Positions 35,150 to 43,049 of a stretch of DNA of 64,000 nucleotides are shown here, in pieces. The stretch's first letter is position 1. Every line of letters begins with the position of its first letter. Below the pieces are notes generated by a model, which saw only the letters and a list, made by a program, of their open reading frames with translations, was not told the DNA's origin and did not search any database. The stretch spans positions 38,079-102,078 of the forward strand of contig JBKECQ010000041.1 in NCBI GenBank assembly GCA_047974845.1, given 5' to 3'. The position numbers and the translations under genes are program-made. The DNA is from Aminipila sp047974845 (GTDB taxonomy: Bacteria > Bacillota > Clostridia > Peptostreptococcales > Anaerovoracaceae).

Positions 35150-35445
35150 CAAGTTTAACATAACTTACTGACCATCTTATTAAGATTGAGGCCATACGGA
35201 CAGCCGGGTCAACCGCCGATTGCAACTCAGAAGAACTATTGATTGAGTTAATGTATTAATTTTATAAGTTGGTTGCTTTATAACCGAGAGTGCTTTGCAC
35301 AAAACTTGTGAAACGGTCAATAAGAGTAGTAAAAGTAGGTTGTTTACTGTATAGACTCTACAAACTGGAGCTAATACTAACATATAATGATAAATGTTTT
35401 TATTAAAACCCCAAGTTTTTTGCATTGCAAAACTTGGGGTTTTTT
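35150..35445 (+). ncRNA. Structured noncoding RNA or regulatory leader before the polyamine operon
   Basis: A ~295-nt region bounded by a good promoter (35115-35143) and a strong terminator (35405-35445), with no credible reading frame. It can form several helices: ATCTT/AAGAT (35174-35186), AACTCA/TGAGTT (35224-35249), ACCG/CGGT (35283-35317), and alternative hairpins GTGC/GCAC (35290-35300) versus CACAA/TTGTG (35298-35310). A stacked pair AGAGT/ACTCT plus AGTAAA/TTTACT (35323-35359) also forms. The GC-rich segment at about 35190-35219 is unlike its AT-rich surroundings, suggesting conservation. I do not recognise the family. The terminator 82 bp before speA allows either a stand-alone RNA (for example a raiA-type or 6S RNA) or a riboswitch-like attenuator. 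Confidence 0.6.
35405..35445 (+). terminator. Terminator at the end of the RNA before speA
   Basis: AAAACCCCAAGTTTT (35405-35419) pairs with AAAACTTGGGGTTTT, with inner TGCA/TGCA pairing, followed by T-run to 35445. Confidence 0.9.
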
Positions 35446-35527
35446 ATCGTATAGACTAATTTAGTAAAGAAATATTATGAAGAGCATATATGAAGCATCA
35501 GAATTTTTATTCGAGGAGAGATGAAAA

Positions 35528-36967
35528 ATGAATAAAGCTCCTATTTATGAAGCTTTGATGGAGCACAGAAAAAAGCGTATAGTCCCCTTTGATGTCCCCG
35601 GGCATAAAGGAGGTAGGGGAACCCCTTTACTTACAGAATTTTTAGGACAGGATTGTTTAAAAACCGATGTTAACTCAATGAAGCCATTAGATAATCTCTG
35701 TCATCCTATTTCGGTTATTTCAGAAGCAGAGGATTTAGCTGCACGAGCTTTTGGTGCAAAAAAAGCATTTTTAATGGTAGGAGGAACCACTTCGGCTGTT
35801 CAATCTATGATTATGTCATGCTGTAAAACCGGAGAAAAAGTTATCATGCCAAGAAATGTACACAGAAGTGCTATTAATGCTTTAGTGGTATGTGGTGCAA
35901 TCCCTGTTTACGTTAATCCCGGTATTGATAAAAAACTTGGAATACCACTGGGTATGTCCCTTGGTGAATTGGAAAACGCCATAAGGAATAATCCGGACGC
36001 TAAGGCAGTATTGGTAAACAATCCAACGTATTATGGGGTGTGTTCAGATCTAAGAGAAATTGTACGTATTGCACATGAAAATGGGATGTTGGTTCTTGCG
36101 GACGAAGCACATGGAACACATTTTTATTTTGGAGAAAACCTTCCCATTTCTGCAATGGCGGCAGGTGCAGATATGGCAGCTGTTAGTATGCATAAAACGG
36201 GGGGCTCTCTTACACAAAGCTCATTTTTATTGTGTAACGATACTGTTAATGATTCTTATGTAAGGCAAATTATTAATCTGACGCAAACAACAAGTGGGTC
36301 ATATTTACTTTTAGCCTCCCTTGATATTGCTAGGATGAATTTGGAGGACAACGGAAAGCAAATTTTTGCTAAAACTCTTGGACTTGCTAAATATGCAAGA
36401 GAAGAAATTAACAAAATTGGCGGATACTATGCTTTTGGAAGCGAATTAAAAAACGGAGATAATATTTATGATTTCGATACAACAAAGCTCTCTGTTCATA
36501 CGTTGGATATAGGCCTTGCGGGAATTGAAGTTTATGACTTACTCAGGGATGAATATGATATTCAAATCGAGTTGGGAGATTTGGCGAATTTTTTGGCTAT
36601 AATTTCAGCAGGAGACAGAGCTTTTGAGATAGAAAGGCTTATATCAGCACTGGTTGAGATAAAACGAAGGTATTCAAAAAATAAAACGGGTATGTTAGAT
36701 CACGAATATATTAATCCTGAAATCGTTATGCCACCTCAAAAAGCATTTTTCCACAAAAAAAAGCAGGTGGATTTAGAGGATAGTATTGGCAAGATTTGCG
36801 GCGAATTTGTAATGTGTTATCCGCCCGGAATTCCGATTTTAGCTCCGGGAGAACTAATAACCAAGGAAATTGCAAATTATATTAAATACGCAAAAGAAAA
36901 AGGCTGTTCATTAACGGGAACAGAAGATTTATCAATTGAAAAAATAAACATATTGGAGGAAGAATAA
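35528..36967 (+). CDS. speA: Arginine decarboxylase (Orn/Lys/Arg decarboxylase family, SpeA-like)
   Basis: PLP-dependent decarboxylase of 479 residues, the short Gram-positive form. The PLP-binding lysine is in SMHKTGGSLTQSS (about residues 218-230), preceded by the DEAHGTHF aspartate/histidine motif. The FDVPGHKGG segment near residue 20 is typical. The family can use arginine, lysine or ornithine. Because spermidine synthase and agmatinase follow in the same operon, arginine to agmatine is the most consistent reaction. RBS GAGGAGAG lies before the ATG, and the next gene overlaps its stop codon by one base. The structured RNA upstream may control it. Confidence 0.93.
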   Translation: MNKAPIYEALMEHRKKRIVPFDVPGHKGGRGTPLLTEFLGQDCLKTDVNSMKPLDNLCHPISVISEAEDLAARAFGAKKAFLMVGGTTSAVQSMIMSCCKTGEKVIMPRNVHRSAINALVVCGAIPVYVNPGIDKKLGIPLGMSLGELENAIRNNPDAKAVLVNNPTYYGVCSDLREIVRIAHENGMLVLADEAHGTHFYFGENLPISAMAAGADMAAVSMHKTGGSLTQSSFLLCNDTVNDSYVRQIINLTQTTSGSYLLLASLDIARMNLEDNGKQIFAKTLGLAKYAREEINKIGGYYAFGSELKNGDNIYDFDTTKLSVHTLDIGLAGIEVYDLLRDEYDIQIELGDLANFLAIISAGDRAFEIERLISALVEIKRRYSKNKTGMLDHEYINPEIVMPPQKAFFHKKKQVDLEDSIGKICGEFVMCYPPGIPILAPGELITKEIANYIKYAKEKGCSLTGTEDLSIEKINILEEE

Positions 36968-37821
36968 TGGAACTTTGGTATACGGAAGAACACTCAGCAA
37001 ACACTAGATTCTCAATAAAGGTTGAAAAACAAATTTATAGTTCTCAAAGTCAGTTTCAAAGAATTGATGTTTTTGAATCAGAGGAATTTGGTCGCTTTTT
37101 TACACTGGACGGTCTTATGATGGTTACGGAAAAAGATGAATTTATTTATCACGATATGATTGTACACGTACCTATGGCAACGAACCCAAACATTAAAAAA
37201 GTGTTAGTTATAGGAGCCGGAGATGGTGGTACCGTTCGTGAATTGACAAGGTATTCAAATATTGAAAGTATTCACATGGTAGAAATAGATAAAATGGTAG
37301 TGGATGTGTGCCTTGAGTATTTACCACAGACATCAGAAAAACTAAACGACCCAAGGGTTCAGCTATATTTTGAAGATGGATTGAAATTTGTTAGAAACAA
37401 GCAAAATGAATATGACCTTATCATTGTTGATTCTACCGATCCATTTGGACCGGGAGAGGGCTTATTTACAAAGGAATTTTATGGAAATTGCTATAATGCC
37501 CTTAATGAAAATGGTATATTAGTAAACCAGCATGAAACTCCTTATTATGCAGAGTACGCAAAATCAATGCAACGTGCACATAAGAGAATTAAAGAATTTT
37601 TCCCTGTATGTAAAGTATATCAGGCTCATATTCCTACATATCCATCAGGACATTGGCTATTTGGATTTGCATCTAAAAATTATGATCCAATTGTTGACCT
37701 TAAGGCTAAAGAGTGGAATGATTTAAAACTTAAGACAAAGTACTATAATACTGATTTACATATTGGATGTTTTGCAATTCCAAACTATGTTAAAGAATTG
37801 TTGGAGCAAAGCAATGAATAG
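36967..37821 (+). CDS. speE: Spermidine synthase
   Basis: Aminopropyltransferase of 284 residues that joins decarboxylated SAM to putrescine. The nucleotide-binding motif VIGAGDGGTVREL (about 80-92), the acidic VEIDKMVVD strand and the catalytic DSTDPFGPGEGLF segment (about 156-168) are all intact. Y and D residues of the gatekeeping loop are present. It overlaps speA by one base and speB by 8 bp. S-adenosylmethionine decarboxylase (speD), needed to make the aminopropyl donor, is not in the window. Confidence 0.95.
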   Translation: MELWYTEEHSANTRFSIKVEKQIYSSQSQFQRIDVFESEEFGRFFTLDGLMMVTEKDEFIYHDMIVHVPMATNPNIKKVLVIGAGDGGTVRELTRYSNIESIHMVEIDKMVVDVCLEYLPQTSEKLNDPRVQLYFEDGLKFVRNKQNEYDLIIVDSTDPFGPGEGLFTKEFYGNCYNALNENGILVNQHETPYYAEYAKSMQRAHKRIKEFFPVCKVYQAHIPTYPSGHWLFGFASKNYDPIVDLKAKEWNDLKLKTKYYNTDLHIGCFAIPNYVKELLEQSNE

Positions 37822-38656
37822 AAATATACAAACCTTTTTAGGTTGTGAAAATGAATATGAAGACAGTAGCATCGTAGTTTTTGGTGCACCCTTTGACGGG
37901 ACAACAAGCTATAGACCGGGGACAAGGTTTGCTTCTGCGGAAATGAGAAAAGAGAGTTTTGGTATAGAAACATATAGTCCTTACCAAGACAGAGACTTAG
38001 AGGATATAGAAATATTTGACGGGGGCGATTTGGAAATTGGTTTTGGCAATACGGAAAAAGCGCTAAAAACCATAGAAGACTTCACTGCTAAGGTCATTAA
38101 AGATGATAAGATTCCGCTTATGATAGGCGGGGAGCATTTGGTGACACTTGGAGCAGTAAGGGCAGTAGCAGAAAAATATCCGGATTTGCATATTATACAT
38201 TTTGATGCACATGCAGATTTAAGAGAAGAGTATATGGAAGAAAAACTTTCCCATGCTACTGTTTTGAGAAGGGTTTATGAAATTGTCGGTGAAGGTAAAA
38301 TCTTTCAATTTGGAATACGTTCCGGAGAGAAGAAAGAGTTTGAATTTGCAAAAAAACATACTGCCATGTGTAAGTTTAATTTTAATGGGCTAAGTGACGT
38401 AGTGAATTCCCTCAAAAACAAGCCCGTATATTTCACCTTAGATTTGGATGTATTGGACAGTTCTGTTTTCCCCGGAACAGGTACACCGGAAGCAGGAGGC
38501 GTGACATTTAAAGAACTCATGGAGGCATTATTGATGCTACAAGATTTAAATATTGTAGGCTGTGATATCAATGAGCTGTCACCAATGCTGGATACAAGTG
38601 GGGCATCAACAGCAGTGGCCTGTAAAGTTTTAAGAGAGGTATTGTTGTTACTTTAA
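37814..38656 (+). CDS. speB: Agmatinase
   Basis: Manganese-dependent ureohydrolase of 280 residues converting agmatine to putrescine and urea. Metal motifs are visible: GGEHLVTLG, the HFDAHADLRE dimetal site, and DLDVLDSSVFPGTGTPE. GGLTFKEL-like GGVTFKEL follows. The length and VFGAPFDGTTSYRPGTR start favour agmatinase over arginase. The start is the ATG at 37814 with TTGGAGC at 37800-37806, overlapping the speE end; a more upstream in-frame ATG at 37763 lies deep in speE and is rejected. It completes the arginine-agmatine-putrescine-spermidine route. Confidence 0.95.
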   Translation: MNRNIQTFLGCENEYEDSSIVVFGAPFDGTTSYRPGTRFASAEMRKESFGIETYSPYQDRDLEDIEIFDGGDLEIGFGNTEKALKTIEDFTAKVIKDDKIPLMIGGEHLVTLGAVRAVAEKYPDLHIIHFDAHADLREEYMEEKLSHATVLRRVYEIVGEGKIFQFGIRSGEKKEFEFAKKHTAMCKFNFNGLSDVVNSLKNKPVYFTLDLDVLDSSVFPGTGTPEAGGVTFKELMEALLMLQDLNIVGCDINELSPMLDTSGASTAVACKVLREVLLLL

Positions 38657-38665
38657 AATAGAAGT

Positions 38666-38716
38666 AAAAAACGGCATTTTGTTATATAAAAATATGATAA
38701 CAAATGCCGTTTTTTT
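38666..38716. terminator. Bidirectional terminator between speB and the minus-strand gene pair
   Basis: AAAAAACGGCATTT...GTTAT (38666-38684) pairs with ATAACAAATGCCGTTTTTT (38697-38716). T-runs exist in both directions, serving speB and the convergent 50-residue gene. Confidence 0.88.
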
Positions 38717-38745
38717 AGATGTTATTTCTAAGATAATTGTAATTC

Positions 38746-38898
38746 TTACACTGGATTTGCTCTTACCTTTCCAGACTTTGCTTTTCCTTGTATTTCGGGA
38801 ACAGGTTCTACATCATTTTTGGGAAAATGTGACTTATGATTGCTTTCTGTTCCATGGGGTTCTTTTGGATCTGGTCTTTTCATTCCTGCTTTAGCCAT
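38746..38898 (-). CDS. Small basic conserved-looking protein (50 residues)
   Basis: Minus-strand ORF of 50 codons. It starts at the ATG at 38898 with a strong RBS AAAGGAG six bases upstream and stops at TAA (38748-38746). The product begins MAKAGMKRPDPKEPHGTESN and ends GKAKSGKVRANPV. It is rich in Lys, Pro and His, lacks membrane segments and is predicted disordered. It lies 30 bp downstream of the HD-domain gene on the same strand and ends before the bidirectional terminator, so both are probably one transcript. I recall similar short proteins in clostridial genomes, but no function is known to me. Confidence 0.75.
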   Translation of the reverse strand: MAKAGMKRPDPKEPHGTESNHKSHFPKNDVEPVPEIQGKAKSGKVRANPV

Positions 38899-38928
38899 AA
38901 TTATCTCCTTTGCTCAATTAAAATAATA

Positions 38929-39546
38929 TTAATGCTCCACTTTTGAAAATTTTGATAAAAATAGATTAACATTTTCTTGTTCCTTTTCAAAACTTGGATT
39001 AGTCCTACCCATGCGGTCGCACAGGCTCAAAAGTGCTACTTCTTGTGGGTTAGTACGACTTCTTAGACCCTTTAAATCACTAAAGGGTAAATTCTTTATT
39101 ATAAATAGCGGGTGCATATGAAATCTCACTAAGGATGAAACCTGCTCTGTAAAAGTCAGTGGACAGTCTACTGATAATAGAAATTTTTTGCATAATTTTT
39201 CTCCGATTTTGTCATGGTCATACGCAGTTATCCTATTCCTACGCTTCTCAGTAGCCGCTGGCTTCCCTATATCGTGCAATAATGCAGCCCACATAAATAC
39301 CTTTTCATTTATACTTTGAGATTTTTGTTTTGCAGCCTCATCAACTACAAGCATAGTGTGATTCCATACATTTCCTTCTGGATGGTGCTTGGGATCTTGT
39401 TCGGTATCCATTAAATCCAAAAGCATATTGAAAGGGTAGGCTTCAAAAGCTTGTTCATTACTTATCTGATTTAAGTAAACTGAAGGCTCATGGTCTTGTA
39501 ATAAGTGATTCGTAATTAATTCAAATAATTTTTTTTCAGAAGTCAT
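38929..39546 (-). CDS. HD-domain phosphohydrolase
   Basis: 205-residue metal-dependent phosphohydrolase. The HD motif is visible as WAALLHDIGKPAAT (about 86-99). An upstream histidine lies in VWNHTMLVVDEA (about 61-72), and later histidines are in AYDHDKIGEK and VRFHMHPLF. The pattern (H...HD...H...D) resembles HDIG nucleases/phosphodiesterases and the HD domain of CCA-adding enzymes. The substrate is unknown. The start is the minus-strand ATG at 39546, with GAGGTG upstream. It forms a two-gene unit with the 50-residue gene. Confidence 0.85.
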   Translation of the reverse strand: MTSEKKLFELITNHLLQDHEPSVYLNQISNEQAFEAYPFNMLLDLMDTEQDPKHHPEGNVWNHTMLVVDEAAKQKSQSINEKVFMWAALLHDIGKPAATEKRRNRITAYDHDKIGEKLCKKFLLSVDCPLTFTEQVSSLVRFHMHPLFIIKNLPFSDLKGLRSRTNPQEVALLSLCDRMGRTNPSFEKEQENVNLFLSKFSKVEH

Positions 39547-39872
39547 AATAACACCTCATTATTTATTAAAACCGTAAAAATCAAAAAACTTTATTACGTA
39601 TCCTTTATAATACCCAATTGACACTGTTTTATCTGCAATTTTGTATTATAATAAACTAAATTATTATAGTTTTGCATTTGTGTATTATAAATAGTTTGTT
39701 GTACTGTCTTAAATGACTAAATGTATAATTGATATAAGTTACATTTTTCTTAACAATTGCATAAGTATGTATTAAACTATATATGGATAAGTTATAATGT
39801 CAATAGAAAGCTTGAATACAGATATTAATTTGTTATAAACATTTACGTTGAGATTGCGGAGGTAAATTAGAA
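39547..39872. other. Divergent intergenic region without gene
   Basis: 326 bp, very AT-rich, separating the minus-strand HD gene from the plus-strand acetyltransferase gene. It must hold both promoters. TTGACA at 39618-39623 is present, but the nearest TATAAT (39647-39652) is 23 bp away, so neither is a clear pair. No reading frame, hairpin or repeat of note was seen. Confidence 0.5.
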
Positions 39873-40349
39873 ATGAGTGATTTGATAATTAGATCCTGCC
39901 AGCCAATGGACAAGCAAAATTGGATACTACTAAACAAAGAGTTTATGTCATTTGAAATACAAGATGATGTGTTTTGGAATAATGCCGGAGAGAGTAGTCA
40001 TGAAATGTTTTCAAGTACTTTTGATGAAGCACTAAAAAATCAGGATTTAATAAAACTGTTAATAGTTGAGAAAGATGGAGAAGCCATTGGTTTTGCCAAT
40101 TTATTGACAATATTTAGTGTTTGGAGCCATGGCAAAGCGTTGATTTTGGATGATTTATACATAAAAGAAAATATGAGGGGACAGGGAATTGGCCGTGATA
40201 TAATGAAATATATTGAACGTTACGGCAATGAGCAAGGGGTTAAGCGCTTACAATTTCAATCAGAAAAGACAAACCCGGAAGCACATAATTTCTATACACA
40301 CCTTGGCTATAAATCTGAAATAATGAATTTTTATGTGAAATATTTATGA
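39873..40349 (+). CDS. GNAT-family N-acetyltransferase
   Basis: 158-residue acetyl-CoA-dependent acetyltransferase. The acetyl-CoA pyrophosphate-binding loop is visible in the segment MRGQGIGRDIMKYIE (about 106-120, R/Q-x-x-G-x-G/A). It is preceded by the beta-4 strand ILDDLYIKEN, and later by NPEAHNFYTHLGY, typical of motif B. The substrate (an amine on a small molecule or protein) is unknown. RBS GCGGAGG precedes the ATG. The next gene begins 9 bp downstream, so the two are likely co-transcribed. Confidence 0.88.
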   Translation: MSDLIIRSCQPMDKQNWILLNKEFMSFEIQDDVFWNNAGESSHEMFSSTFDEALKNQDLIKLLIVEKDGEAIGFANLLTIFSVWSHGKALILDDLYIKENMRGQGIGRDIMKYIERYGNEQGVKRLQFQSEKTNPEAHNFYTHLGYKSEIMNFYVKYL

Positions 40350-40358
40350 GGTTTTAGA

Positions 40359-41081
40359 ATGGAGTTACGCAAGAAGCGGTATATAAAAAGAGGTATTATT
40401 GTAATAGCATTGATTTTCTTAACGGTTATAGTTTTATCGTTGGCTATAAATGAATATGTTGTAAAGACTTCAACACCTTTAATTGTAGCAGAAATTAACA
40501 ATGACAAAGTAACCCGGCTTTCGGACAAAGAGTTAGAATTACTAAAGGAAAAGAACGCTGAATGCATTTTAATTCTTGGGGCTGGGCTACAGCCTGACGG
40601 AACACCCAGTTATATGTTAGCTGATAGGCTTGAAGTTGGGTTAGCTTTATATAATGAACAGGTGGCACCAAAAATTCTTCTAACCGGGGACCATGGACAA
40701 AAAGGATATGATGAAGTAAATGCCATGAAAAAATATATGGTAGATAGTGGCGTCAAGGAGGAAGATATTTTTTTAGACCATGCAGGCTTTTCAACCTATG
40801 AATCAATGTATAGAGCAAAGGAGATTTTTAATGTTGATACAGCTATTGTAGTTACACAAAAATACCACCAGTATAGAGCAATTTATATTGCAGATAAATT
40901 GGGCTATAATGCATATGGTGTTTCCTCTGACCAAAAAATCTACGTAGGTCAGGAAGTAAGAGATGTAAGAGAATCTCTTGCAAGGATTAAGGACTTTGCA
41001 AAAACTATCTATAAGCCATCGCCCACATATTTGGGGGATGCAATACCAATTAGTGGTAATGGAATGGAGAGCTGGGACTAG
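40359..41081 (+). CDS. SanA/YdcF-family membrane protein (DUF218)
   Basis: 240-residue protein with one N-terminal membrane anchor (about 11-31) and an extracytoplasmic DUF218 domain. Family motifs are ILILGAGLQPDGTPSYMLADRL, ILLTGDHG, DHAGFSTYESMYRA and VTQKYHQYRA. E. coli SanA is linked to vancomycin resistance at high temperature and envelope integrity; the reaction is not known. RBS TGAGG overlaps the preceding stop codon. RDVRE and the C-terminal YKPSPTYLGDAIPISG are also conserved in SanA. Confidence 0.88.
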   Translation: MELRKKRYIKRGIIVIALIFLTVIVLSLAINEYVVKTSTPLIVAEINNDKVTRLSDKELELLKEKNAECILILGAGLQPDGTPSYMLADRLEVGLALYNEQVAPKILLTGDHGQKGYDEVNAMKKYMVDSGVKEEDIFLDHAGFSTYESMYRAKEIFNVDTAIVVTQKYHQYRAIYIADKLGYNAYGVSSDQKIYVGQEVRDVRESLARIKDFAKTIYKPSPTYLGDAIPISGNGMESWD

Positions 41082-41120
41082 TAAATTTAGACTTACAATA
41101 TTGGGGGATGTAAATAAAAG

Positions 41121-41795
41121 ATGAAAAGACGACTAATGATAATATTTGGAGTAGGGGTTCCAATAGGAATTTTAATGCTTATAATAAAAAATACATTGAA
41201 TATAGAAGATTCAAGATTCTTTAAGTACTATATAGTGTTTTCAATAGTTATTATTGCATTGGCAGTTATTATTAATTGCATATATCAGATAAAATTCTGT
41301 AAGAGGGTAAATACTCTTATTAAAGATTTAAGAGAAAATGATGATGTGGATTTTTTTATTTCTGAAATGCAAAATTTGCTTGGGAAATCAAAATCAGCTT
41401 TTAGAAAAAGTATATTACTTATCAATATTTCCTACGGCTATTCTAAAAAAGGGCAATATGAGAATGCATTGCAAACACTTGAGGCAATAGACCTTAAGAC
41501 AATAAAGGGAGTAAACAATTCTATATATAATATAAATAAGATAAGTTTTTATTTTCATTTAAAAAACTATAGTCAGGTCATCAATCTGGTAGAACAGTAT
41601 AATATGGAGTTTGAAAAGCTGCAAAATCATTCACAAATTGCATGGAATATAGAGGCAACTAAAATATATTATAATATTGCAAAAGGTGAGATTGAAGAGG
41701 CAAATAAAATTCTTCAAAAAGCAAAAGAAAAGTGGACCACAAAAGAAATGGTTGAGGAATGGAAACTTATTGAGGAAAGGATAGCAGAGTATTAG
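41121..41795 (+). CDS. Membrane protein with TPR-like cytoplasmic domain, unknown
   Basis: 224-residue protein with two N-terminal membrane helices (about 5-22 and 35-55) and a helical cytoplasmic part. Phrases such as ISYGYSKKGQYENALQTLEAI and AKGEIEEANKILQKAKEKW look like tetratricopeptide helices. No catalytic motif was found. I do not recognise a family. The predicted topology suggests a scaffold near the membrane. It is followed after 2 bp by the DNA glycosylase gene. The RBS GGGGGATG is rather far (12 bp) from the ATG. Confidence 0.6.
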   Translation: MKRRLMIIFGVGVPIGILMLIIKNTLNIEDSRFFKYYIVFSIVIIALAVIINCIYQIKFCKRVNTLIKDLRENDDVDFFISEMQNLLGKSKSAFRKSILLINISYGYSKKGQYENALQTLEAIDLKTIKGVNNSIYNINKISFYFHLKNYSQVINLVEQYNMEFEKLQNHSQIAWNIEATKIYYNIAKGEIEEANKILQKAKEKWTTKEMVEEWKLIEERIAEY

Positions 41796-41797
41796 AA

Positions 41798-42310
41798 ATG
41801 GCAGAATATGAAACAGTAAAGCAGCCCTTTGAACCTATTTACAATGAAAATTCAAAGATTTTAATATTGGGCAGTTTACCTTCTGTAAAATCCAGAGAAA
41901 CTGGATTTTTTTATGGACATCCTCAGAATAGGTTTTGGAAGCTAATTGCAAAATTATATAGATATGAAGTGCCCGAAACTATAGAAGAGAAAAAGAAAAT
42001 GCTTATGAATGAAGGAATAGCACTTTGGGATGTTATTGAAACTTGTGAAATAAAGGGATCTGATGATAATAGCATTAGAAATATTGTTATAGCGGATTTT
42101 AATAGTATTTTAGAAAAATGCAATATAGAAAAAATTATTGCAAATGGTAAAACAACAGCAAAGCTATATAATAGATATGCAAAGTGCAATACCGGTAGAG
42201 AAATTATTGAATTGCCATCTACCAGTCCTGCTAATGCTAGATATTCGTTGGAAGCGCTGATAGAAAAATGGGGAGAACATTTGGGGAACAATGAGGGAAA
42301 CGATTTTTAA
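41798..42310 (+). CDS. DNA-deoxyinosine (hypoxanthine) glycosylase, UDG superfamily
   Basis: 170-residue glycosylase of the family-6-type hypoxanthine-DNA glycosylases, which remove deaminated adenine. The UDG-superfamily motifs are visible: motif 1 LGSLPSVKSRETGFFYGHPQNRFW (split form of GxxPs plus NRFW) and motif 2 STSPANARYS near the C-terminus. The length matches. No RBS is obvious; translation is probably coupled to the preceding gene (stop at 41795). Its last 20 bp overlap the CPBP gene. Confidence 0.88.
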   Translation: MAEYETVKQPFEPIYNENSKILILGSLPSVKSRETGFFYGHPQNRFWKLIAKLYRYEVPETIEEKKKMLMNEGIALWDVIETCEIKGSDDNSIRNIVIADFNSILEKCNIEKIIANGKTTAKLYNRYAKCNTGREIIELPSTSPANARYSLEALIEKWGEHLGNNEGNDF

Positions 42311-42974
42311 GAAGGTTACAGGCATATTTATTATAGTCGTATTTGGTTGTATGCTTATGTCCTTTGTGGATGGTATTTGGCAACCGGGCTATGTGACCAA
42401 ATCAATATTGAAGATGGTGGCATTTTTAATAATTCCAATTTGCTATAGTTATTTTAATAAAGACATATTAATTAAAGACCTGTTTGTTGTAAATCCAAGG
42501 GGAATAATTAGAGCAATTGGACTTGGAGTAGGTGTATACATTTTTATATTAGCCTGTTACTTCACAATAGGAAGCTTTTTTGACTTTTCTCAAGTGACGG
42601 GTGCATTAAGTGAGAATGTTGGCGTAAATAGAGAAAACTTTATATTTGTGGCAATTTATATTTCGTTTATAAATTCTTTGCTGGAAGAGCTGTTTTTCAG
42701 GGGCTTTGCTTTCTTAAACTTAAGGAAGCTGGCAGGAAGAAGGTTTGCATATTGTTTTAGTTCTTTATGCTTTGCGTTATATCATATTGCAATGATGATT
42801 GGCTGGTTTTCTTTTTTACTTACATTAATATTGCTCACGGGATTAATAGTAGCGGGAATACTATTCAATTGGTTAAATGAAAAACAGGGGAACATATATA
42901 GTTCTTGGTTTGTTCATATGTTTGCTAACTTTGCAATAAATACAGTAGGCTTTATGCTCTTTGGATTGATTTAA
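42291..42974 (+). CDS. CPBP-family intramembrane metalloprotease
   Basis: 227-residue integral membrane protein with seven or eight helices, CAAX-protease/Rce1 and bacteriocin-processing family. The glutamate motif is LLEELFFRGFAF (EExxxR, about 125-136). Histidine-containing partners are YHIAMMIGW (about 164) and HMFANFAIN (about 206-214). The substrate is unknown. The gene overlaps the glycosylase reading frame by 20 bp, with GGGG at 42283-42286. It is last in a run of closely packed genes from 41121. Confidence 0.88.
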   Translation: MRETIFKKVTGIFIIVVFGCMLMSFVDGIWQPGYVTKSILKMVAFLIIPICYSYFNKDILIKDLFVVNPRGIIRAIGLGVGVYIFILACYFTIGSFFDFSQVTGALSENVGVNRENFIFVAIYISFINSLLEELFFRGFAFLNLRKLAGRRFAYCFSSLCFALYHIAMMIGWFSFLLTLILLTGLIVAGILFNWLNEKQGNIYSSWFVHMFANFAINTVGFMLFGLI

Positions 42975-43049
42975 AGCCGGGGGGTTGAAATAGAAATTTT
43001 TTGAGAGAATAATGCTAAATAAATAGCAACTAATGAGGAGGGATAAAAC

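Noticed and set aside
38679..38894. Plus-strand 71-codon ORF after speB
   Set aside because: It overlaps the terminator and is antisense to the better-supported 50-residue gene on the minus strand.
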